A DNA stretch of 9,226 bases, from contig URUX01000096.1 in NCBI GenBank assembly GCA_900551135.1, positions 1-9,226 on the forward strand, in the 5' to 3' direction. Numbering within the stretch: position 1 is the stretch's first letter; the number at the start of each line of letters is the position of its first letter. Below are positions 1-5,903 of this stretch, piece by piece. The position numbers and the translations under genes were made by a program. The DNA is from an uncultured Clostridium sp. (GTDB lineage Bacteria; Bacillota; Clostridia; Lachnospirales; Lachnospiraceae). Under the pieces are notes generated by a model, which saw only the letters and a list, made by a program, of their open reading frames with translations, had not been told where the DNA came from and did no database searches.

Positions 1-53
1 AGTATACGGCAGACAAACTGGGTTATGAAGTCTGCGGCATAACACGGACATGA
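1..53 (+). CDS. EutS/PduU-like BMC shell protein, C-terminal end (partial)
   Basis: Reading from base 3, the frame encodes YTADKLGYEVCGITRT and stops at TGA 51-53. As recalled, EutS of enteric bacteria ends in a very similar pattern (LLNYTLCDMTKS), where the last strand carries the Cys and the Ile/Met-Thr-Lys/Arg tail. EutS/PduU are circularly permuted BMC-domain proteins that form hexameric tiles of the microcompartment shell. The stop codon overlaps the ATG of the next gene by four bases (ATGA, 50-53), and that gene is EutP/PduV-like, which matches the eutS-eutP gene order known from ethanolamine and related BMC operons. Only 16 residues are visible, so the identification rests on this short tail plus context. 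The start and the rest of the operon lie upstream of the window. Confidence 0.6.
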   Translation, partial: YTADKLGYEVCGITRT

Positions 54-517
54 AAAAGATCATTCTTATCGGAAGGAGCGGCGCGGGGAAAACCACTCTG
101 ACACAGGCCCTGAAGGGGGAAGAAATCAAATACCACAAAACCCAGTATGTGAACTATTTCGAGTGTATTATTGATACCCCCGGGGAATATGCCCAGACCC
201 ATGAACTGGGATATGCGCTGGCGCTGTATTCCTACGAGGCGGATGTGGTGGGGCTTCTGCTGTCCGCCACGGAACCCTACTCCCTGTATCCTCCCAACAT
301 TACCTGCATGGTAAACCGGGAAGTGGTGGGAATTGTGACCCAGATCAATGAACCGAAGGCCGATCCGGAAAGAGCTGCCAGATGGCTCCGGCTTTCCGGC
401 TGCAAAAAGATTTTTTACGTGGATTCCACAGTGGGAACGGGCGTTCCGGACATCCTTTCTTATCTGAGAGAAGAGGAAACGGAAGAAATCAGTACAGACA
501 ACAAAAACAACAGTTGA
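50..517 (+). CDS. eutP: EutP/PduV-family P-loop NTPase of a BMC locus
   Basis: The 155-residue protein is a small Ras-like P-loop protein. The Walker A/G1 motif GRSGAGKTTL is at residues 8-17, a conserved Thr in the G2 region is near residue 31, the G3 motif DTPGEY is at 42-47, and TQIN at 97-100 sits where G4 (the NKxD-type motif) is expected. The length matches EutP/PduV. PduV binds the outside of the propanediol microcompartment, and Salmonella EutP has been reported to have acetate kinase activity; which role applies here is not shown by the sequence. The start ATG overlaps the stop of the EutS/PduU-like gene, so translation is probably coupled. The last 20 residues are acidic and polar and look disordered, beyond the GTPase fold. 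EutP and PduV cannot be told apart without the signature enzyme of the operon, which is outside the window. A neighbouring shell gene makes the BMC assignment firm. Confidence 0.85.
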   Translation: MKKIILIGRSGAGKTTLTQALKGEEIKYHKTQYVNYFECIIDTPGEYAQTHELGYALALYSYEADVVGLLLSATEPYSLYPPNITCMVNREVVGIVTQINEPKADPERAARWLRLSGCKKIFYVDSTVGTGVPDILSYLREEETEEISTDNKNNS

Positions 518-555
518 AAAACTGGATAAAACAAATAAAAACCACATAAGAAATG

Positions 556-584
556 TTGACATGTGTTGTATTTGGGACTATAAT
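556..584 (+). promoter_or_regulatory. Consensus sigma-A promoter for the DJ-1 family gene
   Basis: TTGACA at 556-561 and TATAAT at 579-584 match both sigma-A hexamers exactly and are separated by the optimal 17 bases. Transcription should start near base 591, giving a leader of about 90 nt before the ATG at 681. It lies downstream of the BMC gene with no obvious terminator in between, so the DJ-1 gene is independently transcribed but may also receive read-through. Confidence 0.85.
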
Positions 585-622
585 GAACAGGAAAAGCAGT
601 CAGAATTTTATCATTCAGAATA

Positions 623-665
623 CGCATAAGGATGCGGACATATTTTTACGCCGCGGGAAGGCGGC
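623..665 (+). other. Two compact hairpins in the DJ-1 leader
   Basis: CGCAT (623-627) pairs with ATGCG (632-636) around an AAGG tetraloop. GCCGC (650-654) pairs with GCGGC (661-665) around GGGAAG. The second, all-GC stem ends six bases before the ribosome binding site GGAGG (671-675). No T-tract follows either, so they are not terminators. They could stabilise the mRNA or modulate ribosome access; neither resembles a riboswitch class that I recognise. Confidence 0.4.
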
Positions 666-680
666 AGAATGGAGGAAATA

Positions 681-1235
681 ATGGCAAAAGTATTTGCATT
701 TCTGGCTGATGGGTCAGAAGAAGTAGAAAGTCTGGCAGTTTTGGATGTACTGGTTCGTGCGGGGATTGAGGTAACTCTGGTATCCGTGACGGGACAGAGA
801 GAAGTGGTTACTTCCCACAACGTGCATATTGTAACCGATGCTTTGATCGAAGAGGTGGATACAAAGGAAGCCGATGTTCTGTTTATTCCGGGAGGACTGC
901 CGGGAACCACCAACATGATGGCTCATGAAGGCCTGTGCAGGGCTCTGGAAGAGGCGGCAAAAGACGGCAGAAGAGTGGCTGCTATCTGTGCAGCTCCCAG
1001 CGTTTTGGGACAGCTGGGACTGCTGGAAGGCAAAAAAGCCACCTGTTATCCGGGCTTTGAAGACAAACTGACAGGCGCAGAATATACAAAGACCGGTGTG
1101 GTTACAGATGGAACGATTACTACAGCAAGAGGTCTGGGCTACGGTCTGGATCTGGGGCTGGAACTGGTTTCCCTGCTGGAGAGCAAAGAAAAGGCAGCCC
1201 AGATTAAAGCCGCTATTCAGTACGATCAGTTTTAA
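681..1235 (+). CDS. DJ-1/ThiJ/PfpI-family protein
   Basis: The 184-residue protein is close to the usual length of bacterial DJ-1/YajL-type proteins. Visible family features are the N-terminal strand and acidic turn LADGSEEVES, with Glu16 aligning to DJ-1 Glu18; the PGG turn at 70-72; and the nucleophile elbow AAICAAPSVLG, with Cys103 aligning to DJ-1 Cys106. The C-terminal TARGLGYGLDLGLELV (about 148-163) aligns with the TSRG motif region. Family members have been assigned glyoxalase III, protein deglycase or chaperone roles, several of them disputed; a cytosolic stress-response or dicarbonyl-handling role is the safest statement. The ATG at 681 is chosen because GGAGG (671-675) lies five bases upstream; the in-frame ATG at 669 would overlap this site and has only weak complementarity upstream. 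It is driven by its own consensus promoter. Confidence 0.88.
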   Translation: MAKVFAFLADGSEEVESLAVLDVLVRAGIEVTLVSVTGQREVVTSHNVHIVTDALIEEVDTKEADVLFIPGGLPGTTNMMAHEGLCRALEEAAKDGRRVAAICAAPSVLGQLGLLEGKKATCYPGFEDKLTGAEYTKTGVVTDGTITTARGLGYGLDLGLELVSLLESKEKAAQIKAAIQYDQF

Positions 1236-1257
1236 CCGTATTCCGGATGCCGGACGG
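1236..1257 (+). other. Small GC-rich hairpin after the DJ-1 gene
   Basis: Immediately after the stop codon, TCCGG (1242-1246) pairs with CCGGA (1250-1254) around a three-base loop. The outer CCGT (1236-1239) and ACGG (1254-1257) could extend it instead with a bulge. The sequence that follows, GTTTCC, is not a proper T-tract, so this is at best a weak terminator or a 3'-end stabiliser. Transcription may therefore continue into the MATE gene. Confidence 0.3.
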
Positions 1258-1292
1258 GTTTCCATTATGAGAGACTTGTCCGGTCTTGTCAT

Positions 1293-1325
1293 GTCTAAAG
1301 GGCATCAGAACAGGCCGGTTTAGAC
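1293..1325. repeat. 7-bp inverted repeat upstream of the MATE gene
   Basis: GTCTAAA (1293-1299) and TTTAGAC (1319-1325) are perfect inverted copies separated by 19 bases and end 30 bases before the chosen ATG. Just upstream, CTTGTC occurs twice ten bases apart (1275-1280 and 1285-1290). No convincing -35/-10 pair was found in 1236-1349, so either this is an operator of an unrecognised promoter or the arms form an mRNA hairpin. A chance occurrence is possible. Confidence 0.35.
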
Positions 1326-1355
1326 GGCAAATACAGGAAGGACGAGGACTTGATC

Positions 1356-2738
1356 ATGTCTGTTTCAACAACAAAAGAAAATGATTTTTCAAAGGGAAGC
1401 GTTGTTCAAAATATTGTAAAGCTGGCGATTCCCATGACCATGGCACAGCTTATCAATGTTCTGTACAGCATTGTGGATCGGATCTACATTGGTATGATTC
1501 CGGACCATGCAACGCTTTCCTTAACCGGTATCGGTCTCTGCCTTCCCATTGTATCGATGGTAATGGCCTTTGCCAATCTGTTTGGTATGGGAGGAGCGCC
1601 ATTGTGTTCCATTGAACGGGGCAGAGGAAATGAGAAAGAAGCAGAAGCCATTATGGGAAATTCGTTTTATCTGCTGGTGATATGCGGCCTGGTTCTGACC
1701 GTTCTGGGGCTGATATTTAAACGGCCTATGCTGTATCTCTTTGGCGCCAGTGACGCTACGATTTCCTTTGCAGAAGAATATGTGACGGTTTATCTGCTGG
1801 GAAGCGTGTTTGTGATGATTGGCCTGGGGATGAACAGCTTTATTAATTCCCAGGGATTTGGCGGAATTGGTATGATGACGGTAATATTGGGAGCAGTTTC
1901 CAATATTATACTGGATCCGGTGTTTATTTTTGTATTTCATATGGGAGTAAAAGGAGCCGCTTTGGCCACAGTAATTTCCCAGGGGCTTTCGGCTCTGTGG
2001 ATTCTCCGGTTTCTTACTGGCTCTAAGAGCATCTTAAAATTAAAATCCAGCTGTTTCCGTCTCCGTGCATCCAGAGTGAAATCCATTGTTGCGCTGGGAA
2101 TGACCGGATTTACCATGTCCATTACCAACAGTCTGGTACAGATTGCATATAATGCCAGTCTTCAGAAATTTGGAGGAGACTTATATGTTGGCGTCATGAC
2201 TGTGGTAAATTCAGTCCGGGAAGTTATCAGTATGCCGGTAAACGGTATTACCAACAGCGCCCAGCCGGTGATGGGCTACAATTACGGAGCGGAAGAGTAT
2301 GGTAGGGTAAAAAAAGCCATCGGGTTTACCTCGGCTGCGTCAGTTATTTATACGGTTGCCATATGGGCTCTGGTACACAGATTTCCAGAGTTTTTCATCC
2401 GGATTTTTAATCGTGATGAAGATTTAGTTGCTGCCGGTATTCCAGCCATGCAGATTTATTATTTTGGATTTTTTATGATGTCCCTGCAGTTTGCAGGCCA
2501 GTCTGTTTTTGTCGCATTAGGAAAGGCAAAGCAGTCGGTATTTTTTTCGATTTTCCGAAAAGTAATCATTGTCATTCCAATGATTTTTATACTGCCCTGT
2601 GTGGGAAACCTGGGGGCAGACGGAATTTTTATGGCAGAACCCATTTCTAATTTTATTGGAGGCCTGGCCTGTTTTGGCACGATGATGGCTACGGTATGGC
2701 CGGATTTAACAAAAAAGCAAAAGGAGAAAGTCAGATGA
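1356..2738 (+). CDS. MATE-family multidrug/metabolite exporter
   Basis: The 460-residue integral membrane protein has the usual MATE length and the two-fold repeat of six helices each. Family signatures include LAIPMTMAQLINVLYSIVDR near residues 23-42 (Asp41 in the YSIVDRIYIG motif), SNIILDPVFIF near 182-192, and the second-half counterpart ending NSAQPVMGYNYGAEEYGR. MATE proteins export cationic drugs or metabolites using Na+ or H+ gradients; the substrate here is unknown, and the sequence style is closest to the MepA/DinF-like clostridial group. Two starts are possible. ATG 1356 is preferred, with GAGG (1344-1347) eight bases upstream; TTG 1350, with AGGAAGG (1335-1341), would add two residues. 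The gene overlaps the following amidase gene by four bases (ATGA, 2735-2738), suggesting coupled production. The C-terminus is basic (KKQKEKVR), consistent with a cytosolic end. Confidence 0.9.
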   Translation: MSVSTTKENDFSKGSVVQNIVKLAIPMTMAQLINVLYSIVDRIYIGMIPDHATLSLTGIGLCLPIVSMVMAFANLFGMGGAPLCSIERGRGNEKEAEAIMGNSFYLLVICGLVLTVLGLIFKRPMLYLFGASDATISFAEEYVTVYLLGSVFVMIGLGMNSFINSQGFGGIGMMTVILGAVSNIILDPVFIFVFHMGVKGAALATVISQGLSALWILRFLTGSKSILKLKSSCFRLRASRVKSIVALGMTGFTMSITNSLVQIAYNASLQKFGGDLYVGVMTVVNSVREVISMPVNGITNSAQPVMGYNYGAEEYGRVKKAIGFTSAASVIYTVAIWALVHRFPEFFIRIFNRDEDLVAAGIPAMQIYYFGFFMMSLQFAGQSVFVALGKAKQSVFFSIFRKVIIVIPMIFILPCVGNLGADGIFMAEPISNFIGGLACFGTMMATVWPDLTKKQKEKVR

Positions 2739-3640
2739 AAGTAATCACCAAAGAACACATTACCCATGTGCTGTCTAAAGACAATAAGCCATGCGGCACC
2801 ATAAAGTCGGGAGAAATCGTGGCATTTGAAACATATGACTGTTTTACCAACCGGTTTATTCCGGAAGGAACCGACTATTACAATACCCCGAAGATGCCTG
2901 GAAATCCTGCCACAGGCCCCCTTTACATTGAAGGAGCCATGCCGGGGGATATGCTGAAAATTGATATTTTAGACATTGAAACAGGTCCTGTGGGAATTGT
3001 GATGCTGGGGCCCAACAATGGCAATGAGAGGGAGTTTTTTGAAAAAAGAATTGTAAAACGGGTGCCGGTAAAAGACGGATTTGCATGGTATGATAATAAG
3101 ATTGCGATTCCAATCCGTCCAATGATTGGCGTGATTGGAGTGGCTCCGGAGGGAGAAGGCGTATCTACTGTAACTCCGTTAGACCACGGCGGTAATATGG
3201 ACTGTACTCAGATTCGGAAAGGCGTGACCTTATATCTGCCGGTAGCGGCAGAAGGGGCTTTGCTGTCTATGGGGGATTTCCATGCCGTAATGGGCGAAGG
3301 AGAGATCGAGGACTGCGGCCTGGAGATTGAAGGCCGTGCAACCATGAGGGTAACTGCAGTAAAAGATTTTTATGTTCCCTGGCCTATGATTGATACCGGA
3401 GAACAGTGGATTACCATTGCATCAAAGGAGACGGTTGATCTGGCCTATCAGGCAGCGGCCAGACAGATGTACACATTCCTGACTGAAAAGGTGGGAATGA
3501 AAGAAGATGACGCAGCAATGCTGATGACCATGACAGGCGATTTAATTATCTGTCAGACGGTCAATCCGACCATGACGGTACGGATGGAATTTCCAAAACG
3601 GATTATCCGGGACTATAACCCAGACTTTGCAGTTTTATAA
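2735..3640 (+). CDS. Acetamidase/formamidase (FmdA/AmdA family)
   Basis: The 301-residue protein matches the short bacterial form of the FmdA/AmdA family, which hydrolyses formamide or short aliphatic amides to the carboxylate and ammonia in the cytosol. Recognisable blocks are AFETYDCF (30-37), the GPLYIEGAMPGDMLKIDIL segment (61-79), PLDHGGNMD (148-156) and MGDFHAVMGEGE (179-190). The conserved acidic and His residues in these blocks (Glu32, Asp35, His151, Asp156, His183, Glu188) are the likely metal and catalytic site, by family analogy. The start is ATG 2735 with AAGGAG (2721-2726) eight bases upstream; the in-frame ATG at 2696 lies inside the MATE coding region and lacks this spacing. 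It overlaps the MATE stop codon by four bases. Acetamide and formamide cannot be distinguished as substrates from sequence alone. Confidence 0.88.
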   Translation: MKVITKEHITHVLSKDNKPCGTIKSGEIVAFETYDCFTNRFIPEGTDYYNTPKMPGNPATGPLYIEGAMPGDMLKIDILDIETGPVGIVMLGPNNGNEREFFEKRIVKRVPVKDGFAWYDNKIAIPIRPMIGVIGVAPEGEGVSTVTPLDHGGNMDCTQIRKGVTLYLPVAAEGALLSMGDFHAVMGEGEIEDCGLEIEGRATMRVTAVKDFYVPWPMIDTGEQWITIASKETVDLAYQAAARQMYTFLTEKVGMKEDDAAMLMTMTGDLIICQTVNPTMTVRMEFPKRIIRDYNPDFAVL

Positions 3641-3665
3641 CGAAAATTTATAACTGGCAGAAAAA

Positions 3666-3697
3666 CAGCCAAAACAAAGCCGGATGCAGCCAAAACA
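3666..3697. repeat. Two 11-bp direct repeats upstream of the ilvE promoter
   Basis: CAGCCAAAACA occurs at 3666-3676 and again at 3687-3697. The copies are 21 bases apart, about two helical turns, so they lie on the same face of the DNA. The second copy ends three bases before the -35 hexamer at 3701. A partial third CAGCC is at 3705-3709. This arrangement fits a binding site for a dimeric or tandem-binding transcription factor, possibly an activator. The factor is unknown. Confidence 0.5.
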
Positions 3698-3700
3698 CTA

Positions 3701-3729
3701 TTGACAGCCTGAAGGTTTTGGAAGATAAT
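3701..3729 (+). promoter_or_regulatory. Sigma-A promoter for ilvE and the AEC gene
   Basis: TTGACA (3701-3706) and GATAAT (3724-3729) are separated by 17 bases; eleven of twelve hexamer bases match consensus. The predicted start near 3736 leaves a leader of roughly 48 nt, too short for a T-box or leader-peptide attenuator, so control is more likely at initiation. A second TTGACA at 3729-3734 lacks a matching -10. Confidence 0.75.
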
Positions 3730-3783
3730 TGACAAAAGATTTCCGGAAAACAAGCCGGACGGGGAAAGGAAGATGACTGAAGT

Positions 3784-4857
3784 ATGCAGACAATCAGAAT
3801 TGAAAAGACCACAAATCCAAAGGAAAAGCCAGGACAGGATAATCCGCTGGTATTTGGTACGATTTTTACGGATCATATGTTTGAAGTGGATTATGAAGAG
3901 GGAAAAGGATGGATCGATCCAAGAATCGTACCTTACCACTCATTGTCTCTGGAACCTTCTGCCATGGTATTTCACTATGGACAGACGATGTTTGAAGGGT
4001 TAAAGGCTTATAAGTCCGAAGACGGCAGAATTTTGTTATTCCGTCCCAATAAAAATATTGAAAGAGCGAACCGCAGCAACCGCCGTCTGTGTATTCCGGA
4101 AATTCCGGAGGATTTATTTTTAGATGCATTAAAAGAACTGGTAAAGACAGATGCTGACTGGATTCCGACGAAACCGGGAACTTCTCTTTATATCCGTCCA
4201 TTTGTGATTGCCACAGATCCGTTTTTAGGGGTGCGCCCTTCTCATACCTACAAGTTTATGATTATTCTGTCTCCAGTAGGAGCTTACTATGAATCCGGCT
4301 TAAATCCGGTAAAGATCTGGATTGAAGATGAATATGTCAGAGCAGTCAGAGGCGGTATTGGTGAAGCAAAGACCGGAGGAAACTATGCCGCTTCCCTGGC
4401 ATCCCAGGTAAAAGCCCATGACGAAGGATATTCCCAGGTATTATGGCTGGACGGCGTTCACCGCAAATATATCGAAGAAGTCGGAGCAATGAATATCTTT
4501 TTCAAGATTAATGGTACCGTGGTGACTCCTGTATTGAATGGAAGCATTCTTCCAGGTGTTACCAGAGATTCGGTTATTGCATTGTGCAGAGAATGGGGCG
4601 TACCGGTAGAAGAACGTCAGATTTCCGTAGATGAAGTAATCGAAGCCGCCCGTTCCGGCGCTATGGAGGAATGTTTTGGTACAGGAACGGCTGCAGTGGT
4701 GTCTCCAGTAGGCGAACTGCGTTTTGAAGATGAAAAAATGGAGATTGGCGGCGGTAAAATCGGCAGCCTGACCCAGAAAATTTATGACACCATTACCGGA
4801 ATCCAGTTAGGCAGGGTGGAAGGCCCAAGCGGCTGGAGTGTTGATGTAAACGAATGA
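3784..4857 (+). CDS. ilvE: Branched-chain amino acid aminotransferase
   Basis: The 357-residue protein is a fold-type IV PLP enzyme of the longer BCAT subgroup resembling eukaryotic BCAT. It interconverts leucine, isoleucine or valine with their 2-oxo acids, using glutamate/2-oxoglutarate, in the cytosol. The PLP lysine is Lys196 in GEAKTGGNYA, matching AKAGGNY with Lys159 of E. coli IlvE. Other family blocks are FHYGQTMFEGLKAY (63-76), QVLWLDG (218-224), EEVGAMNIFF with Glu232 (231-240), GSILPGVTRD (253-262) and FGTGTAAVVSPV (298-309). The start ATG 3784 is the first in frame after a TGA at 3778-3780; its AGGAAG site (3767-3772) is 11 bases away, a rather long spacing. The gene overlaps the AEC transporter gene by four bases and is read from its own promoter. 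D-amino-acid transaminase is less likely given the length and motifs. Confidence 0.93.
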   Translation: MQTIRIEKTTNPKEKPGQDNPLVFGTIFTDHMFEVDYEEGKGWIDPRIVPYHSLSLEPSAMVFHYGQTMFEGLKAYKSEDGRILLFRPNKNIERANRSNRRLCIPEIPEDLFLDALKELVKTDADWIPTKPGTSLYIRPFVIATDPFLGVRPSHTYKFMIILSPVGAYYESGLNPVKIWIEDEYVRAVRGGIGEAKTGGNYAASLASQVKAHDEGYSQVLWLDGVHRKYIEEVGAMNIFFKINGTVVTPVLNGSILPGVTRDSVIALCREWGVPVEERQISVDEVIEAARSGAMEECFGTGTAAVVSPVGELRFEDEKMEIGGGKIGSLTQKIYDTITGIQLGRVEGPSGWSVDVNE

Positions 4858-5771
4858 GCATGACCGATATCCTGATAAAAGCAGCAGCCTTTGCTTCCAT
4901 TATTTTAGCAGGATACCTGCTGCGTCAGAAGGGATTTTTTAAAGAAGAGGATTTTTATGTGCTGTCTAAAATCGTATTAAAAATCACCCTTCCGGCCGCC
5001 ATTGTAGCAAATTTCAGTACAATGGAACTGGATGTATCCATGCTGTCTATCTGCCTGTTTGGATTATCAGGCGGAGTCATTCTCATTGGAGTTATCTGGC
5101 TTATCAATACGGGAAAACCCAGTGAGCGAAAGGGCTTTGACGTTTTAAATGTAGCAGGCTACAATATCGGCAATTTTACCATGCCGTTTATCCAGGGGTT
5201 TTTAGGTACGACAGGACTTGCGGCTGCCAGTCTCTTTGATACTGGCAACTCCATTATCTGCCTGGGCGGCGCCTGCAGCATGGCTATGGCGGCTATGAGG
5301 ACAGGACAAAAACAGACAATCAGGGATCTGGTGAGACCGCTGCTGAAGTCTGTGCCGTTTATTGCCTATATAACCATGACGATTTTGACCCTGATGAATA
5401 TCCGGCTTCCCAGAATCTGCATCAGTTTTGCCCAGACAGTGGGAGGCGCCAATGCGTTTCTGGCTCTGTTGATGGTAGGGGTGGGATTTAAGCTGAGTTT
5501 TCAGCCGGATAAGATCGCAACGATTTTCCGTGTATTATCCGTCCGCTATGGGATTTCGATTGTGCTGGCAGTGGTATTTTATCTGTTTGCTCCCTTTGAA
5601 CTGGAGATTCGCCAGGCTTTTGCAGTACTGGTCTTTTCTCCCATTGCTTCCGCGGCTCCGGCTTATGCAGGAGAACTGGGAATGGATGTGGGGCTTTCCA
5701 GCGTTATCAATTCCCTTTCCGTTGTACTCAGCATTATTCTGATGACAGGTACGCTAATGATTATATTATAA
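4854..5771 (+). CDS. AEC (auxin efflux carrier)-family transporter
   Basis: The 305-residue, highly hydrophobic protein has about ten predicted membrane segments, a usual size for bacterial AEC proteins. Family traits are the N-terminal helix followed by GYLLRQKGFFKEEDFYVLSKIVL-type sequence (residues 20-42), LPAAIVANF in the second helix, and the conserved unwound-helix region GYNIGNFTMPF (102-112) followed by GNSI (131-134), with a second crossover motif FSPIASAAPAYA near 261-272. Bacterial AEC members move malate, other carboxylates or amino-acid-related compounds; the substrate here is not known. Its ATG overlaps the ilvE stop (4854-4857), and no clear ribosome binding site stands close by, so it probably depends on coupling to ilvE. 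That context suggests branched-chain oxo acids or amino acids as substrates, which is inference. An ATG at 4860 is a possible alternative start. Confidence 0.85.
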   Translation: MSMTDILIKAAAFASIILAGYLLRQKGFFKEEDFYVLSKIVLKITLPAAIVANFSTMELDVSMLSICLFGLSGGVILIGVIWLINTGKPSERKGFDVLNVAGYNIGNFTMPFIQGFLGTTGLAAASLFDTGNSIICLGGACSMAMAAMRTGQKQTIRDLVRPLLKSVPFIAYITMTILTLMNIRLPRICISFAQTVGGANAFLALLMVGVGFKLSFQPDKIATIFRVLSVRYGISIVLAVVFYLFAPFELEIRQAFAVLVFSPIASAAPAYAGELGMDVGLSSVINSLSVVLSIILMTGTLMIIL

Positions 5772-5784
5772 AATTCCGACTTGA

Positions 5785-5837
5785 ACAGTCTTTGCATCAG
5801 CGCCATGGAAGCGTCTGCTGCAAAGGCTGTTTTTCTT
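5785..5837 (+). terminator. Strong Rho-independent terminator of the ilvE-AEC operon
   Basis: ACAGTCTTTGCA (5785-5796) pairs with TGCAAAGGCTGT (5819-5830), twelve pairs including one T-G wobble. After a mismatch the stem continues with CAG/CTG and CGC/GCG around a CATGGAA loop, with one bulged T. A TTTTTCTT tail follows from 5830. It ends the transcript 14 bases after the AEC stop codon. Confidence 0.9.
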
Positions 5838-5840
5838 CTA

Positions 5841-5868
5841 TTGACGCATCATCAGAATGTGGTAAAAT
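5841..5868 (+). promoter_or_regulatory. Promoter for the secreted glycosidase-like gene
   Basis: TTGACG (5841-5846) and TAAAAT (5863-5868) are separated by 16 bases. The -35 begins only a few bases after the T-tract of the preceding terminator, which makes an independent unit. The predicted start near 5875 gives a leader of about 30 nt to ATG 5904. Confidence 0.6.
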
Positions 5869-5903
5869 GTTACTATTACAGACACAGGACTTGGAGTTTA
5901 CAG

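Noticed and set aside
669..680. Upstream in-frame ATG for the DJ-1 gene
   Set aside because: It overlaps the GGAGG site that is ideally spaced for ATG 681, and the family N-terminus begins with the MAKVFAFLADG strand.
2696..2734. Upstream in-frame ATG for the formamidase gene
   Set aside because: It lies inside the MATE coding region; ATG 2735 has AAGGAG at eight bases and the family's usual N-terminus.
3773..4003. Out-of-frame ORF overlapping the start of ilvE, with ATG close to the ribosome binding site
   Set aside because: Its product has no recognisable features and it is a shadow of ilvE, which has the catalytic motifs from residue 1 onward.
5781..5903. N-terminal extension of the secreted glycosidase-like gene
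   Set aside because: The extension runs through a strong terminator and a promoter, and would bury the signal peptide that starts at ATG 5904.
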